A stretch of 17,822 nt of DNA. It comes from JAPLKB01 sp964429485 (GTDB taxonomy: Bacteria > Desulfobacterota > Syntrophorhabdia > Syntrophorhabdales > Syntrophorhabdaceae). Made by a program: the position numbers and the translations under genes. Within the stretch, counting starts at the first letter, position 1. Each line of letters starts with the position of its first letter. The DNA lies in the NCBI GenBank assembly GCA_964429485.1, contig CAYSBW010000047.1, forward strand, positions 1 to 17,822. The letters run 5' to 3'. The notes under the pieces are model-generated. The model saw only the letters and a list, made by a program, of their open reading frames with translations. It ran no database searches and was not told the DNA's origin. Below, piece by piece: positions 1-7,622 of this stretch.

Positions 1-2341
1 AGCAAATCCACTTTCCCGTTGATGATATAATCATCTTTTTCGTAAGAAACATCAATCTCTGTTTCTATCACCCGTCTTAACAAATCCTTGTTATTCTGAA
101 AATAATTGAGGACATGACGTAATGCCCCTTCTTTCGGCTGCAACCCGAGAGGTCGATACCCGTTTGCAAGCAGTCTTTTGTAATTGTTCTCAAAATCACC
201 TGCGATAACTTTCTCATTTACCTTTTCAAAATCCAGAATTCTGCGGTGCAAATCCTCAATGGTTTGATGAACAAGTGTTCCGAATAATACCTGACCTGAA
301 CGGCTTGGGGTAAACTCGTATTCTTTATAGAAAAGGTATTGTCGTGGACAGGTTTCATAAATGTTGATATGTGATGTAAGGGATAAAGATTTCTTTGGAA
401 TATATGGCAGCTTTGAGTGAAACCGCTGGGCTTTCAAGGTTTGTTTTTTAACATGGGGCCATTGGTCTAAGCCTTCCCACACGCTATCAAAAATATCTTT
501 GGGTTCGCTACTGGTCGTAAGAACCAGCATTTTTTGAGGCCGCGAGAATGCTACATAAAACAAACGTGCCTGGTCAAACTGCGTAATGCGGTTTTCCGGC
601 TCAAAAACGCCGCGATTGTAGAATGGAGAGAGAAACCTGTCAACTTGTTTATTTACACTGTATTGTTTATCGAGGGAGCCAACCACAACTACAGGAAATT
701 CCAACCCCTTGGACTGGTGAATGGTCATAATCTGAACATATCCCTTAGGTATGGGATTATTATCATCCTCATATTCGTTTTGCCCTGAATTAAAGAGCAA
801 ATTAAAAAAACTGTTGAAAAGCCGGTACTTTAGAGCCACCTTGTTCTTTGCGGTTATCAAATTCATGTGGTAATAGGTCATGAAGGAACTTATCAGGGCC
901 GAGAACTGCGATAAATTTCTGGCAGCGTTCTCGTCTTTAAGATAATCACTGAATGGAGCATAGGCAAAAAGCTGGAAGGGTATATCTGAAGGAAGCTCGT
1001 CCAGGCTTTCCTTGTCTTTCAGAGCGACGATTTTTTCATTCATATTTCTGATGTAAACACCGAGAGGCTTGGCTGCGTATTTGCCAAGAATCTTTATGCC
1101 TTCATTAATGATGTCTTTGTGGGCATAGGTATCAAGATCGTTGCCGATAAAATCGAATATCAGGGCATAACAGGCTATGAGCAGCTTAATTTCTTCGTTT
1201 TCAAAATATGCCTTCGCTCTCGGGCAAAAGGCTTTAATATTCCTTTTGTTCAGCGCAAATATGTATGGTTCGCTGTATTCCAGTTTTACACTCCTGAGTA
1301 AAAGAGCAACATCGCTGGGGTCGTTGATTACTTTATTTTTCAACAGATACTCGACCATATCGGCAAACCTTTCTGCTTCGGCTGTTGGACTGTCAGCCCA
1401 GATGCAAAATACTGCCGGATAATCTGGAGAAAGGGTTGATTTTGCCGGAATTACTTCCTTGTCCGGATATCGGAACGGGAGAGCCCCGTTCCGGTTTGTC
1501 CAGTCAATCTGCTGCATAAAAACATTATAGCTTTCTATGATAGCCTTATGAGAACGGAAATTTTCAAGCAATTTAACTCTTCTCACTTTCTTGAAATGGT
1601 TTTCAAATTCCAGAATATTACGAACCGTGGCGCCCCTGAAACGATACAGCGCCTGATCTTCATCGCCAACCACTGTGAGGTTATTGTGCGATTTCACCAG
1701 CGATAAGGCAATCTGCTCCTGAATATAATTTGTATCCTGGAATTCATCAATGAGCATGTATTTAATGGCGGATGCAATCTTGTCGCGGGTTTCTTTCTTT
1801 TGAAGCAGGTTGTAAAAAATCCTTTGCTGAAAAGAGAAGTCGATACGGTTATTTTCAAAAAGCAAGTCACGATATACGATATATGACTTGCCGAGGTTTG
1901 TGAGAAAACTGTCTTTGCTCTTGGTGAGTGATTTCGGGTCAATCAGTTCTTCAGTGATTTTGTCAAAGAAGTTTTTAATCCTGCCAATTGTATCCCATTT
2001 CCCCTTCCATCTGCNNNNNNNNNNNNNNNNNNNNNNNNNNNNNNNNNNNNNNNNNNNNNNNNNNNNNNNNNNNNNNNNNNNNNNNNNNNNNNNNNNNNNN
2101 NNNNNNNNNNNNNNAATTCAAATGCAGATTTTTCGGTAAAACTTGTCAGTACAATTTCAGAAGGCTTTGCTTTTCCTGAGAGAATTAAATACAAAGTCCG
2201 TAAAACAAGCGTAAAAGTTTTTCCTGTCCCAGGACCGGCAATAATCAATGTGGGTCCGTCAGTTTCAAAAATGGCTTTCTGCTTCTCCTTATCCGTCCCA
2301 AGGTCAAATGTTTCTATGAATTTCTTTTGCAGTGTTTTCAT
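1..2341 (-). CDS. UvrD/Rep-family helicase with C-terminal PD-(D/E)XK nuclease domain (partial, contains gap)
   Basis: ATP-dependent superfamily 1 helicase, probably 3'-5', fused to a nuclease-like domain. The N-terminal piece carries a Q-like motif (Q21) and Walker A GPGTGKT (36-42), then motif Ia (LTSFTEKSA), then the N gap. Past the gap the minus strand is open without a stop to base 1 and shows motif II (LIDEFQDTN), III (VVGDEDQALYRFRGA), IV (LLENFRSH), V (MTIHQSKGLEFPVVVV) and VI (RLFYVAFSRP). Near the window edge come YETCPRQYLFYKEY and then GTLVHQTIEDLHRR and INGKVDLL. This is the usual order of a Cas4/AddB-like nuclease: a lone Cys, a conserved His, then a G-x-x-D metal site. The gene runs off the window, so later nuclease residues and any further Fe-S cysteines are not visible. 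The two sides of the gap are in different frames, explained by a gap of arbitrary length. It starts 3 bp after the radC-like gene, so it is probably co-translated. Confidence 0.9.
2015..2114. other. Assembly gap (100 N) inside the helicase gene
   Basis: The run is exactly 100 N, a common placeholder for a gap of unknown size. It removes the stretch between helicase motifs Ia and II. From the usual spacing in UvrD-like proteins I infer that more than 34 codons are missing, perhaps about 70. The reading frame after the gap (codon phase at 2012) differs from the frame before it, so the true gap length is not a multiple-of-three match to 100. Confidence 0.95.
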
Positions 2342-2344
2342 TGA

Positions 2345-3055
2345 TTACAATAACCTGTTTTCTCTAAAGCTGAAATATTCTTCACCGGCAACAATCAAAT
2401 GGTCATAAATGGAAATATTCAGTATTCTCGAAGGGATATCAATAGATTTGGTAATCGTAATATCCTGATCGGAGGGTCTCGGGTTTCCGTTGGGATGATT
2501 ATGTAAAAGTAATATTGAGTGTGCGCCGTTGTTTATTGCTGTTTCCAGCACCTGTCTGGGATAAACTGTCGTTTTATCTGCAAGGCCTTTTGAAATCTGG
2601 TTTTCTTTTATTATTGCCTGCTTGCTGTCAAGCGATATTAACCAGAACTCTTCATTCTTCTTAAACCCCAGCTTGTTCTTACAGTACTGAATTAATTCTG
2701 CTTTGGAAATCGAAACAGGGATTTGTTCCACTTGTTGCTTCTGATACAACAGGGCTATCTCTTTGATAAACTGTCTTAGCGCTAAAGCTTTATCTTTGAA
2801 AAAGGGTATTTTGCTCAGTTCATTTTCATCAGCATCAAAGACACCCTTAACATTACCAAACGTCTCAATAGCTTGCTTTGCTGCCGGCTTGACGTCTTTC
2901 TGAGGAATTACGAAAGTCAGGAATAGCTCCATGATTTCATAATCCTGCAAGCCATTTATTCCATGTGCAAGGAACCTGTTTCTTAATCTTGTTCTATGTT
3001 CAAGATAATGTGGTATGTTTTTTTCCTTTTTTTTATCCATAGGCAAAAAAACCAT
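2345..3055 (-). CDS. radC: RadC-like JAB/MPN-domain protein (UPF0758 family)
   Basis: A 236-residue protein of typical RadC length. The N-terminal part (about 18-100) resembles the helix-hairpin-helix region of RadC (HRTRLRNRFLAHGI, then LSKIPFF). The C-terminal JAB domain has the metal-binding signature LLLHNHPNGNPRPSDQD, with H185, H187, S195 and D198, followed by the family's DHLIV motif. Despite the historical name, RadC has no established repair role. Homologues are common on mobile elements and beside defence genes. Its stop lies 3 bp before the helicase start, so the two form a tight operon. The start is uncertain: neither M1 nor M6 (ATG at 3040) has a clear Shine-Dalgarno sequence. 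The symbol is a family-level assignment. Confidence 0.9.
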   Translation of the reverse strand: MVFLPMDKKKEKNIPHYLEHRTRLRNRFLAHGINGLQDYEIMELFLTFVIPQKDVKPAAKQAIETFGNVKGVFDADENELSKIPFFKDKALALRQFIKEIALLYQKQQVEQIPVSISKAELIQYCKNKLGFKKNEEFWLISLDSKQAIIKENQISKGLADKTTVYPRQVLETAINNGAHSILLLHNHPNGNPRPSDQDITITKSIDIPSRILNISIYDHLIVAGEEYFSFRENRLL

Positions 3056-3723
3056 GATTTGTTTTTATTCAAATACAATGGGGTCAGGGAATAGTTTATT
3101 AAAAGCTACATGTTTTGGTGAATCAATAATTTTTGTTCCGATACCCCTGTCATATTTGTAAATATCCGGGACAATATTTCCAGAAAACAGTATATTAATC
3201 TCTGCTTTCTGTCATCAAGCCTTGATAAGGAAGAACTGGTTTGTCATTATATGAAGTATTCATTTATTCTTATTATTGATAATACATCAACAGTAACTGT
3301 AACAGATGTATACGATAGTATAAAATATTTTCACTCTCTTTTGTCCACAATATTTCAAAAAAACAGGGATCATTTCATTTTTGGTTTTTTCTGAGTTTTT
3401 ATATGTAGGTGGACTTTAACAATAATCCCGAATCCCGGATTTGCCATTAAATCGGAAATGCAATTAGAAACAATGTTGGATGTTATTAGGGAGATAACCA
3501 TCATGAATAAATTAATATGTAAGGCCAGCATAAGGGAATTAATAATGTAGATGTGTAGTAACAGGAATAGCTATCCGTTGAATGCAGAATTCTGGAAAAG
3601 TTTAGAAAGATTGTTTCAGGTATTTTTTATCAGTGAGAAAATCTGTTAATGATAATTACAGGTCTGTCTGTATCTGTAGTAAATAATAACACAGTGCTCT
3701 ATGTAATAGATGAAGAAAAGGTG

Positions 3724-3732
3724 TGCTATAAT
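3724..3732 (+). promoter_or_regulatory. Extended -10 promoter candidate for the metalloprotease gene
   Basis: TGCTATAAT matches the extended -10 consensus TGnTATAAT exactly, with no recognisable -35 box. Transcription from about 3739 would give a leader of about 190 nt before the gene at 3927. Predicted from sequence only. Confidence 0.45.
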
Positions 3733-3776
3733 TGGAATGTGTATTAATATCATGTTATTGTCTGTAGGGCAGATCA

Positions 3777-3805
3777 GATGGTTACAAGGTGGCAGAATAA
3801 CCGTC
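3777..3805 (+). promoter_or_regulatory. Leader hairpin A
   Basis: An 8-bp stem, GATGGTTA (3777-3784) with TAACCGTC (3798-3805), one G-U wobble, 13-nt loop. It lies downstream of the promoter candidate and just upstream of a second hairpin followed by a T-rich tract. That order resembles a cis-acting leader RNA, but I could not match it to a known riboswitch. Confidence 0.35.
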
Positions 3806-3815
3806 ATTTTTATAT

Positions 3816-3840
3816 GCCGTAGAAACGGCTCTTTGTTTTT
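3816..3840 (+). terminator. Weak terminator-like hairpin in the metalloprotease leader
   Basis: GCCGT (3816-3820), loop AGAA, ACGGC (3825-3829), followed by the T-rich tail TCTTTGTTTTT. The stem is short (5 bp, GC-rich). It could end a short transcript from the 3724 promoter, act as an attenuator for the gene at 3927, or be chance. Confidence 0.35.
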
Positions 3841-3926
3841 ATTATATTTTTATTTTTAAAGTTTAGAAATAAAATTAATATGAATTTTTTTCAATCATAG
3901 CAGCTCTATTACAGGAGATATAGACG

Positions 3927-5879
3927 ATGAATACTGTAAAGCAAAAAACTCTAAGAATAAGTATAATTGGAGTAATAGCGCTTTTCCTTTCTTTTTCTGG
4001 TTTCATAGCCTTTGCACAATCTACAAAGGAGTTTGAAGAAAGGGCAAAACAGATTGAGCAACAGATGGAAGGCTCTAATGATCTCAAAAATCTTACTGGA
4101 GCATATCGTGATGCCTTGCAACTTATAATGGAAGCAAACAGAGAAGTCAGTGAACTGACAGGTGTGAAGAATGCTTCCATTGTACCGGCTGATACACCTG
4201 AAAAAGAAATGGTCAGGCAACGGTCGATAATAAATAACCAGTTCCAACAGGTAAAGAACATGCTGGGAAATCTTCCTGCAGGCACAGAGAAAACGCAAAT
4301 TCCTGAAGCTTTGCCCCTGGAAGGGTACATTATTGTCAATGGAGGAGAAAAAGAGTTTTTCTCCAACGAAGTGAAGACTGATCTCCTCTACACGATCAAA
4401 GAGAGATTTGTCGGTAATTTGATTGTCCTCCACACCTACGATTCGACAAAAGGACAATTTGACAGAGAAAAAGAATATGAAATTCAGTCTCTGTCAACAA
4501 AGATCAGTTTATCGGGTATGCTGGGAAAAAAGTGTGTGCGCAGGAGTTCGTATGTACCATCATCCTGTACTGGCTGGGCAAATTTCCTTCGCTATGAGAT
4601 TTCAAAAGGAGAAAGTTACCCCCAATTCCATTCCAATGTAGTGAGCGCGGAGACTGCTGAAAACAATCAGATTAAAGTCACGGCAAATGCGCCTGAAGTT
4701 ACCTTCCTGGGAGATGACGGCACGACGAACCTTGAAATGGGATGTTTTAGTGCCACATGGGCGTTTAGCAGGTCAGAGTTTGAACAATTGCTCAACCAGC
4801 GTGAAATACTATTGCGCAAGGATATTGGCAGACCGATGGGCCCTTCGCCCGGTTGTCGTCCCGGTTCTACTATGGCATTGTATCTTAAGGTTGATGAGGA
4901 ATCCGAAATATGCAAGGATACGAAATCTGTGGAGCTTATAATTGTCAGCCCTGAAGACAAGAGCAGGCATGTCTTCAGCGACGAGTACCTCTTGAGTGAG
5001 CATTCCAACAAACTTACCCTGGAACTTGAAGCCAGGACGATACCGGATAAATATGCTGACTCTGTTGAATGGACCATTCCCGAGATAGAAGGCTCCCATC
5101 GAACCATTACTCCCGCTTTAATGTCAACAATACCTAAAGGACGAAAATTCACCGTTGTCTACAAGGGGTTGCCCGAGGACTATAAAGAGTTCGGCAGAAA
5201 AATAGTGACGGCAGCCCTGAAAGTGGATTCATGTAGAATAGAGAAGACAAGAGAGGTGCAGTTTTTCTATCCCAGGGATGAAAAAAACAACCCTGAGGCA
5301 AAATATCCCAACTGGTTCTATTACTGGAAGCAAACCCCGGCGGCAAGGCCCTTTGGACAGAATGTCAGAATTGCCTATGAGTGCGAAGGAATTCCGGCTG
5401 AGGAATGTAAATGTGTCCAGCGTGGTGTTATAGGGCAGTACAATCCATACTATTCAGGTTACAAAACCATCAACATATGCAACCTCAAAACAAATACGTG
5501 GGACCCCGATACATTCTATGTAGAATTGCCGGCAGTCAAACGTTCAATGCCGTCAACGCTTTCAGGAAGGAATTTCTTTAATTATACCTATATTGACACC
5601 TTTGCTGTTGATGTTATGCATGAGTTTACCCACTTTAATAATTTCCACACCTTCTGGCCTCAAGGCTGGAAGGAGAATGAAGATAAGGATAAAGACGATA
5701 TCCCTGACAGGCTTGAAAAAGCAATGAAGTTTCGTCCGGATATGAAACAGACATACTGGCGGGAGATCGATCTTGGTGGAGATGAGGAGTTGCTGACACT
5801 GGAAGCTACCCATGATTACCAGGTGGGGACATTCGATGAGTACGACTGGGCAAAACCTGGTAAGAACTGGCCTAAATAA
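3927..5879 (+). CDS. Secreted putative zinc metalloprotease (HExxH), unknown family
   Basis: A 650-residue exported protein whose function I cannot name. It starts with a clean signal peptide (1-30, cleavage likely after AFA) and is preceded by AGGAGA 8 bp before the ATG. Residues 31-75 are Glu/Gln/Lys-rich and probably helical. The middle part has paired cysteines, consistent with export. Near the C-terminus is HEFTH (H565, E566, H569), the zinc-binding and catalytic signature of many metallopeptidases. Next comes a Ca-binding-like loop, DKDKDDIPD (586-594), of the thrombospondin type 3 kind. E621 or E626 in EELLTLEATHDY could supply a third, gluzincin-type ligand; this is inference. It is not a metzincin, because the third His falls at the wrong distance. 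It stands alone between an unannotated region and the convergent peptidase gene. Base composition is richer in G+C than in the genes from 6 kb on. Peptidase activity is likely but unproven. Confidence 0.75.
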   Translation: MNTVKQKTLRISIIGVIALFLSFSGFIAFAQSTKEFEERAKQIEQQMEGSNDLKNLTGAYRDALQLIMEANREVSELTGVKNASIVPADTPEKEMVRQRSIINNQFQQVKNMLGNLPAGTEKTQIPEALPLEGYIIVNGGEKEFFSNEVKTDLLYTIKERFVGNLIVLHTYDSTKGQFDREKEYEIQSLSTKISLSGMLGKKCVRRSSYVPSSCTGWANFLRYEISKGESYPQFHSNVVSAETAENNQIKVTANAPEVTFLGDDGTTNLEMGCFSATWAFSRSEFEQLLNQREILLRKDIGRPMGPSPGCRPGSTMALYLKVDEESEICKDTKSVELIIVSPEDKSRHVFSDEYLLSEHSNKLTLELEARTIPDKYADSVEWTIPEIEGSHRTITPALMSTIPKGRKFTVVYKGLPEDYKEFGRKIVTAALKVDSCRIEKTREVQFFYPRDEKNNPEAKYPNWFYYWKQTPAARPFGQNVRIAYECEGIPAEECKCVQRGVIGQYNPYYSGYKTINICNLKTNTWDPDTFYVELPAVKRSMPSTLSGRNFFNYTYIDTFAVDVMHEFTHFNNFHTFWPQGWKENEDKDKDDIPDRLEKAMKFRPDMKQTYWREIDLGGDEELLTLEATHDYQVGTFDEYDWAKPGKNWPK

Positions 5880-6012
5880 GCCGGTGAAATAAATTCCGTT
5901 TTTTAAGCATTAAAGCAGCCATGATTGACTGCAACCTGAAGCTGTAGTAAATGATAAATCAGAAGATTATGGGATATTGTGGAACATCATGAAGCATTGT
6001 TTATGTTCCCTT

Positions 6013-7215
6013 TTAAACATTTATAATATCAATCGAACTTCCTGTTACTCGTTCAAGACCATTTGGTCTGACGATGAAATCAACCTCTATTCCGATTGCA
6101 CCGTAAGGATGAACTACAAATTTCGGTTCAAATGCAAAGATCATTCCTTCTTTCAGTATTGTCTTGTGCCTGGCTGTAATTACAGGCAGTTCATTGATTT
6201 CAAGACCAATGCCGTGACCGATGAAAGAAACCTGTCCTTCCTTGAATCCCATGAAATATTCCTGAAGCCCTGCTTTTCTTACGATATTTTCTGCTCTGAG
6301 ATATATTTCACGGGAATCGATTCCCTGCTTTGCAAAGGATATGAGATCTTCTATTATTTCCTTTGCCGTATCGTAGGGTTTTTGAAATCTCTCATGAAGT
6401 TTTCCTGCTACAAAAACCCTTGTTTCATCAGTAATATAGCCATTATACCCGCCACCGTAATCAACTGTTATAGGAATTCCTTTCTCCACTTTTTGAAAAG
6501 ATGATCCCTGAGGTAATGCAGGTGTGACCCCTGCTCCTGTAATAGGGCCATCCACGGAGGTGGATATTGTGCCTGTGTATCCTGTCTGAACTGTGGATAC
6601 CATCATTTCCTGGTTTATGCCCCTCATTCTCAGGTACCCCTGATGGCCGATTTTTCTTCCCTCGGCAACCATGGCAGACTCAATGTCCAGTTCAGTCACT
6701 CCTTCTTTGATAATATCCTTGCCCTTTGCGAAGACATGGGAAGTTATCTGCCCGGACTTCTTCATCTGTTCAATTTCAAAGGAACTTTTAATTGATCTTA
6801 ATTCCCTGATTGATTGTGCTATATCAATATAGTTATTAAAACCGATAATTTTTTTCATTCTTTCAAAAATAGATACCGGTAGAACATCAAGTTCCAGACC
6901 TACCATGTCCAGCGAAACCCCCCTATCGTTGAGTATATGCCTCATTTCCCTGTCATTTCTTATAGGTGTGATAGCAAGAGGTGTTTCCATTTTTGCTCTT
7001 TCAAATCCTTTTTCAATGAAAAGCAGTGGTTCACTGTCTGCGGGTATAACAAGTGTCCCTTTTTGCATCGTACCTGTAAAATAAAACTTGTCAATATTCT
7101 GAACAATAATAGCGCAATCAATGTTCTTTTCTGATATGAGGGTTTTTAGATTTTCTATCCTCTTTAGAATGTCATTTTCAGGAATCTGGTCAAAGGCACC
7201 GACTCGCTTAAGCAT
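6013..7215 (-). CDS. M24-family metallopeptidase (Xaa-Pro aminopeptidase-like)
   Basis: A 400-residue cytoplasmic pita-bread-fold enzyme, expected to cut N-terminal residues from Xaa-Pro peptides with two metal ions. The N-terminal creatinase-like domain covers about 15-140. The catalytic domain shows all five metal ligands: D252 and D263 (VDYGGGYNGYITDETR), H334 (GHGIG), E363 (FEPK) and E377 (IEVD). Spacings D-11-D and H-29-E equal those of E. coli PepP. The second active-site His of PepP (H361) is Asn here (N341 in LEINELP), so specificity or activity may differ. The start is the ATG at 7215: AGGAGGG lies 6 bp upstream. An upstream in-frame start at 7260 would put this site inside the gene. 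It lies downstream of livF on the same strand, across a 407-bp gap. Confidence 0.88.
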   Translation of the reverse strand: MLKRVGAFDQIPENDILKRIENLKTLISEKNIDCAIIVQNIDKFYFTGTMQKGTLVIPADSEPLLFIEKGFERAKMETPLAITPIRNDREMRHILNDRGVSLDMVGLELDVLPVSIFERMKKIIGFNNYIDIAQSIRELRSIKSSFEIEQMKKSGQITSHVFAKGKDIIKEGVTELDIESAMVAEGRKIGHQGYLRMRGINQEMMVSTVQTGYTGTISTSVDGPITGAGVTPALPQGSSFQKVEKGIPITVDYGGGYNGYITDETRVFVAGKLHERFQKPYDTAKEIIEDLISFAKQGIDSREIYLRAENIVRKAGLQEYFMGFKEGQVSFIGHGIGLEINELPVITARHKTILKEGMIFAFEPKFVVHPYGAIGIEVDFIVRPNGLERVTGSSIDIINV

Positions 7216-7221
7216 GTTCCA

Positions 7222-7228
7222 CCCTCCT
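7222..7228 (-). promoter_or_regulatory. Strong ribosome-binding site deciding the M24 peptidase start
   Basis: AGGAGGG on the minus strand, 6 bp before the ATG at 7215. It argues against the longer frame beginning at 7260. Confidence 0.8.
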
Positions 7229-7338
7229 GGCTCATAAATACAATTTTTTTTGATATTCACTATTTTCCTTCAAAAAGGAAAAATATGCAATTAAAAACCT
7301 GGTATTCTTTCCAATCAGGATTTGTCATCAGGAAGGTG

Positions 7339-7571
7339 TCAGGTTATCCCTGAGCAACTTGTCAGGTGGAGAGGAAACCTGCTTGCTCTGTTTTAAGCAA
7401 AAGTTCCGAAGCCTGAACAGTGAGCGCATACCAGTCCATGTGATGGATGAGAAGAGGAGGCTCCACGGATTTTTTGTGGAGGGGGACTTGAGCCCCTGCA
7501 ATTGCAGTCGATGGAACGCAAAGAGAGTGTGTGTATTTACGCGGGATGGCCTAATACCTGAAACTGTATTA
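7339..7571. ncRNA. Candidate structured RNA or mobile-element remnant (hairpin cluster)
   Basis: A run of inverted repeats in a segment of about 50% G+C, well above the neighbouring genes. The stems are: 7339-7343 with 7349-7353 (5 bp); 7352-7357 with 7383-7388 (GAGCAA/TTGCTC), enclosing 7363-7367 with 7377-7381 (CAGGT/ACCTG); 7435-7439 with 7443-7447 (TCCAT/ATGGA); 7461-7466 with 7476-7481 (CTCCAC/GTGGAG); 7482-7485 with 7493-7496 (GGGG/CCCC, 7-nt loop); a perfect 12-bp palindrome at 7496-7507; and 7552-7557 with 7566-7571 (TAATAC/GTATTA). I do not recognise the family. Strand is undetermined because stems are visible on both. It might instead be the end of a decayed mobile element. Confidence 0.3.
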
Positions 7572-7622
7572 AATGACAAATTAGGGGCTACATTTCGATA
7601 TGTTAGCGATAGTCTGAGATGG

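Larger units (their letters stand above)
3056..3926. other. 871-bp intergenic region without a convincing gene
   Basis: No open frame of useful length on either strand. About 3075-3090 contains a GGGGTCAGGG tag similar to short motifs I have seen flanking REP-associated transposons, but there is no transposase or paired copy here. A 15-codon ATG frame preceded by GGGAG sits at about 3502-3549; I do not treat it as a gene. Around 3428-3445 there is a short inverted repeat (AATCC/GGATT). The last 200 bp hold a promoter-like element and two hairpins, listed separately. The stretch may be a decayed gene or an insertion scar. Confidence 0.5.
7216..7622. other. Intergenic region between livF and the M24 peptidase
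   Basis: This 407-bp stretch lies between two minus-strand genes. Near the peptidase is an 8-bp inverted repeat, TTTTCCTT (7263-7270) with AAGGAAAA (7275-7282), loop CAAA. The remainder is the GC-rich structured island listed separately. On the minus strand one frame stays open from 7550 to 7362 (62 codons) but lacks a ribosome-binding site and a recognisable product. On the plus strand a frame from 7359 runs on antisense to livF and is probably fortuitous. Confidence 0.55.

Noticed and set aside
1888..2341. Short helicase protein ending near 1943, implying a truncated pseudogene
   Set aside because: The early stop comes from reading through a 100-N placeholder in an arbitrary frame; the correct frame beyond the gap is open to the window edge.
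3502..3549. 15-codon ATG frame with GGGAG upstream
   Set aside because: Too short, spacing to the ATG is long, and nothing else supports a peptide gene.
5619..5652. Metzincin signature in the secreted protease
   Set aside because: The extra His is five residues after the second zinc His instead of six, and the conserved Gly is absent, so HExxHxxGxxH is not met.
7352..7388. Group II intron domain V
   Set aside because: It begins GAGC and has two stacked stems, but the internal loop (5 by 1) and the 9-nt apical loop do not match domain V's GNRA tetraloop and 2-nt bulge.
7482..7496. tRNA T-arm-like hairpin on the minus strand (GGGG, 7-nt loop, CCCC)
   Set aside because: No acceptor, D or anticodon arms could be built around it, position 54 is C rather than T, and no 7-bp acceptor strand precedes the CCA-like bases.
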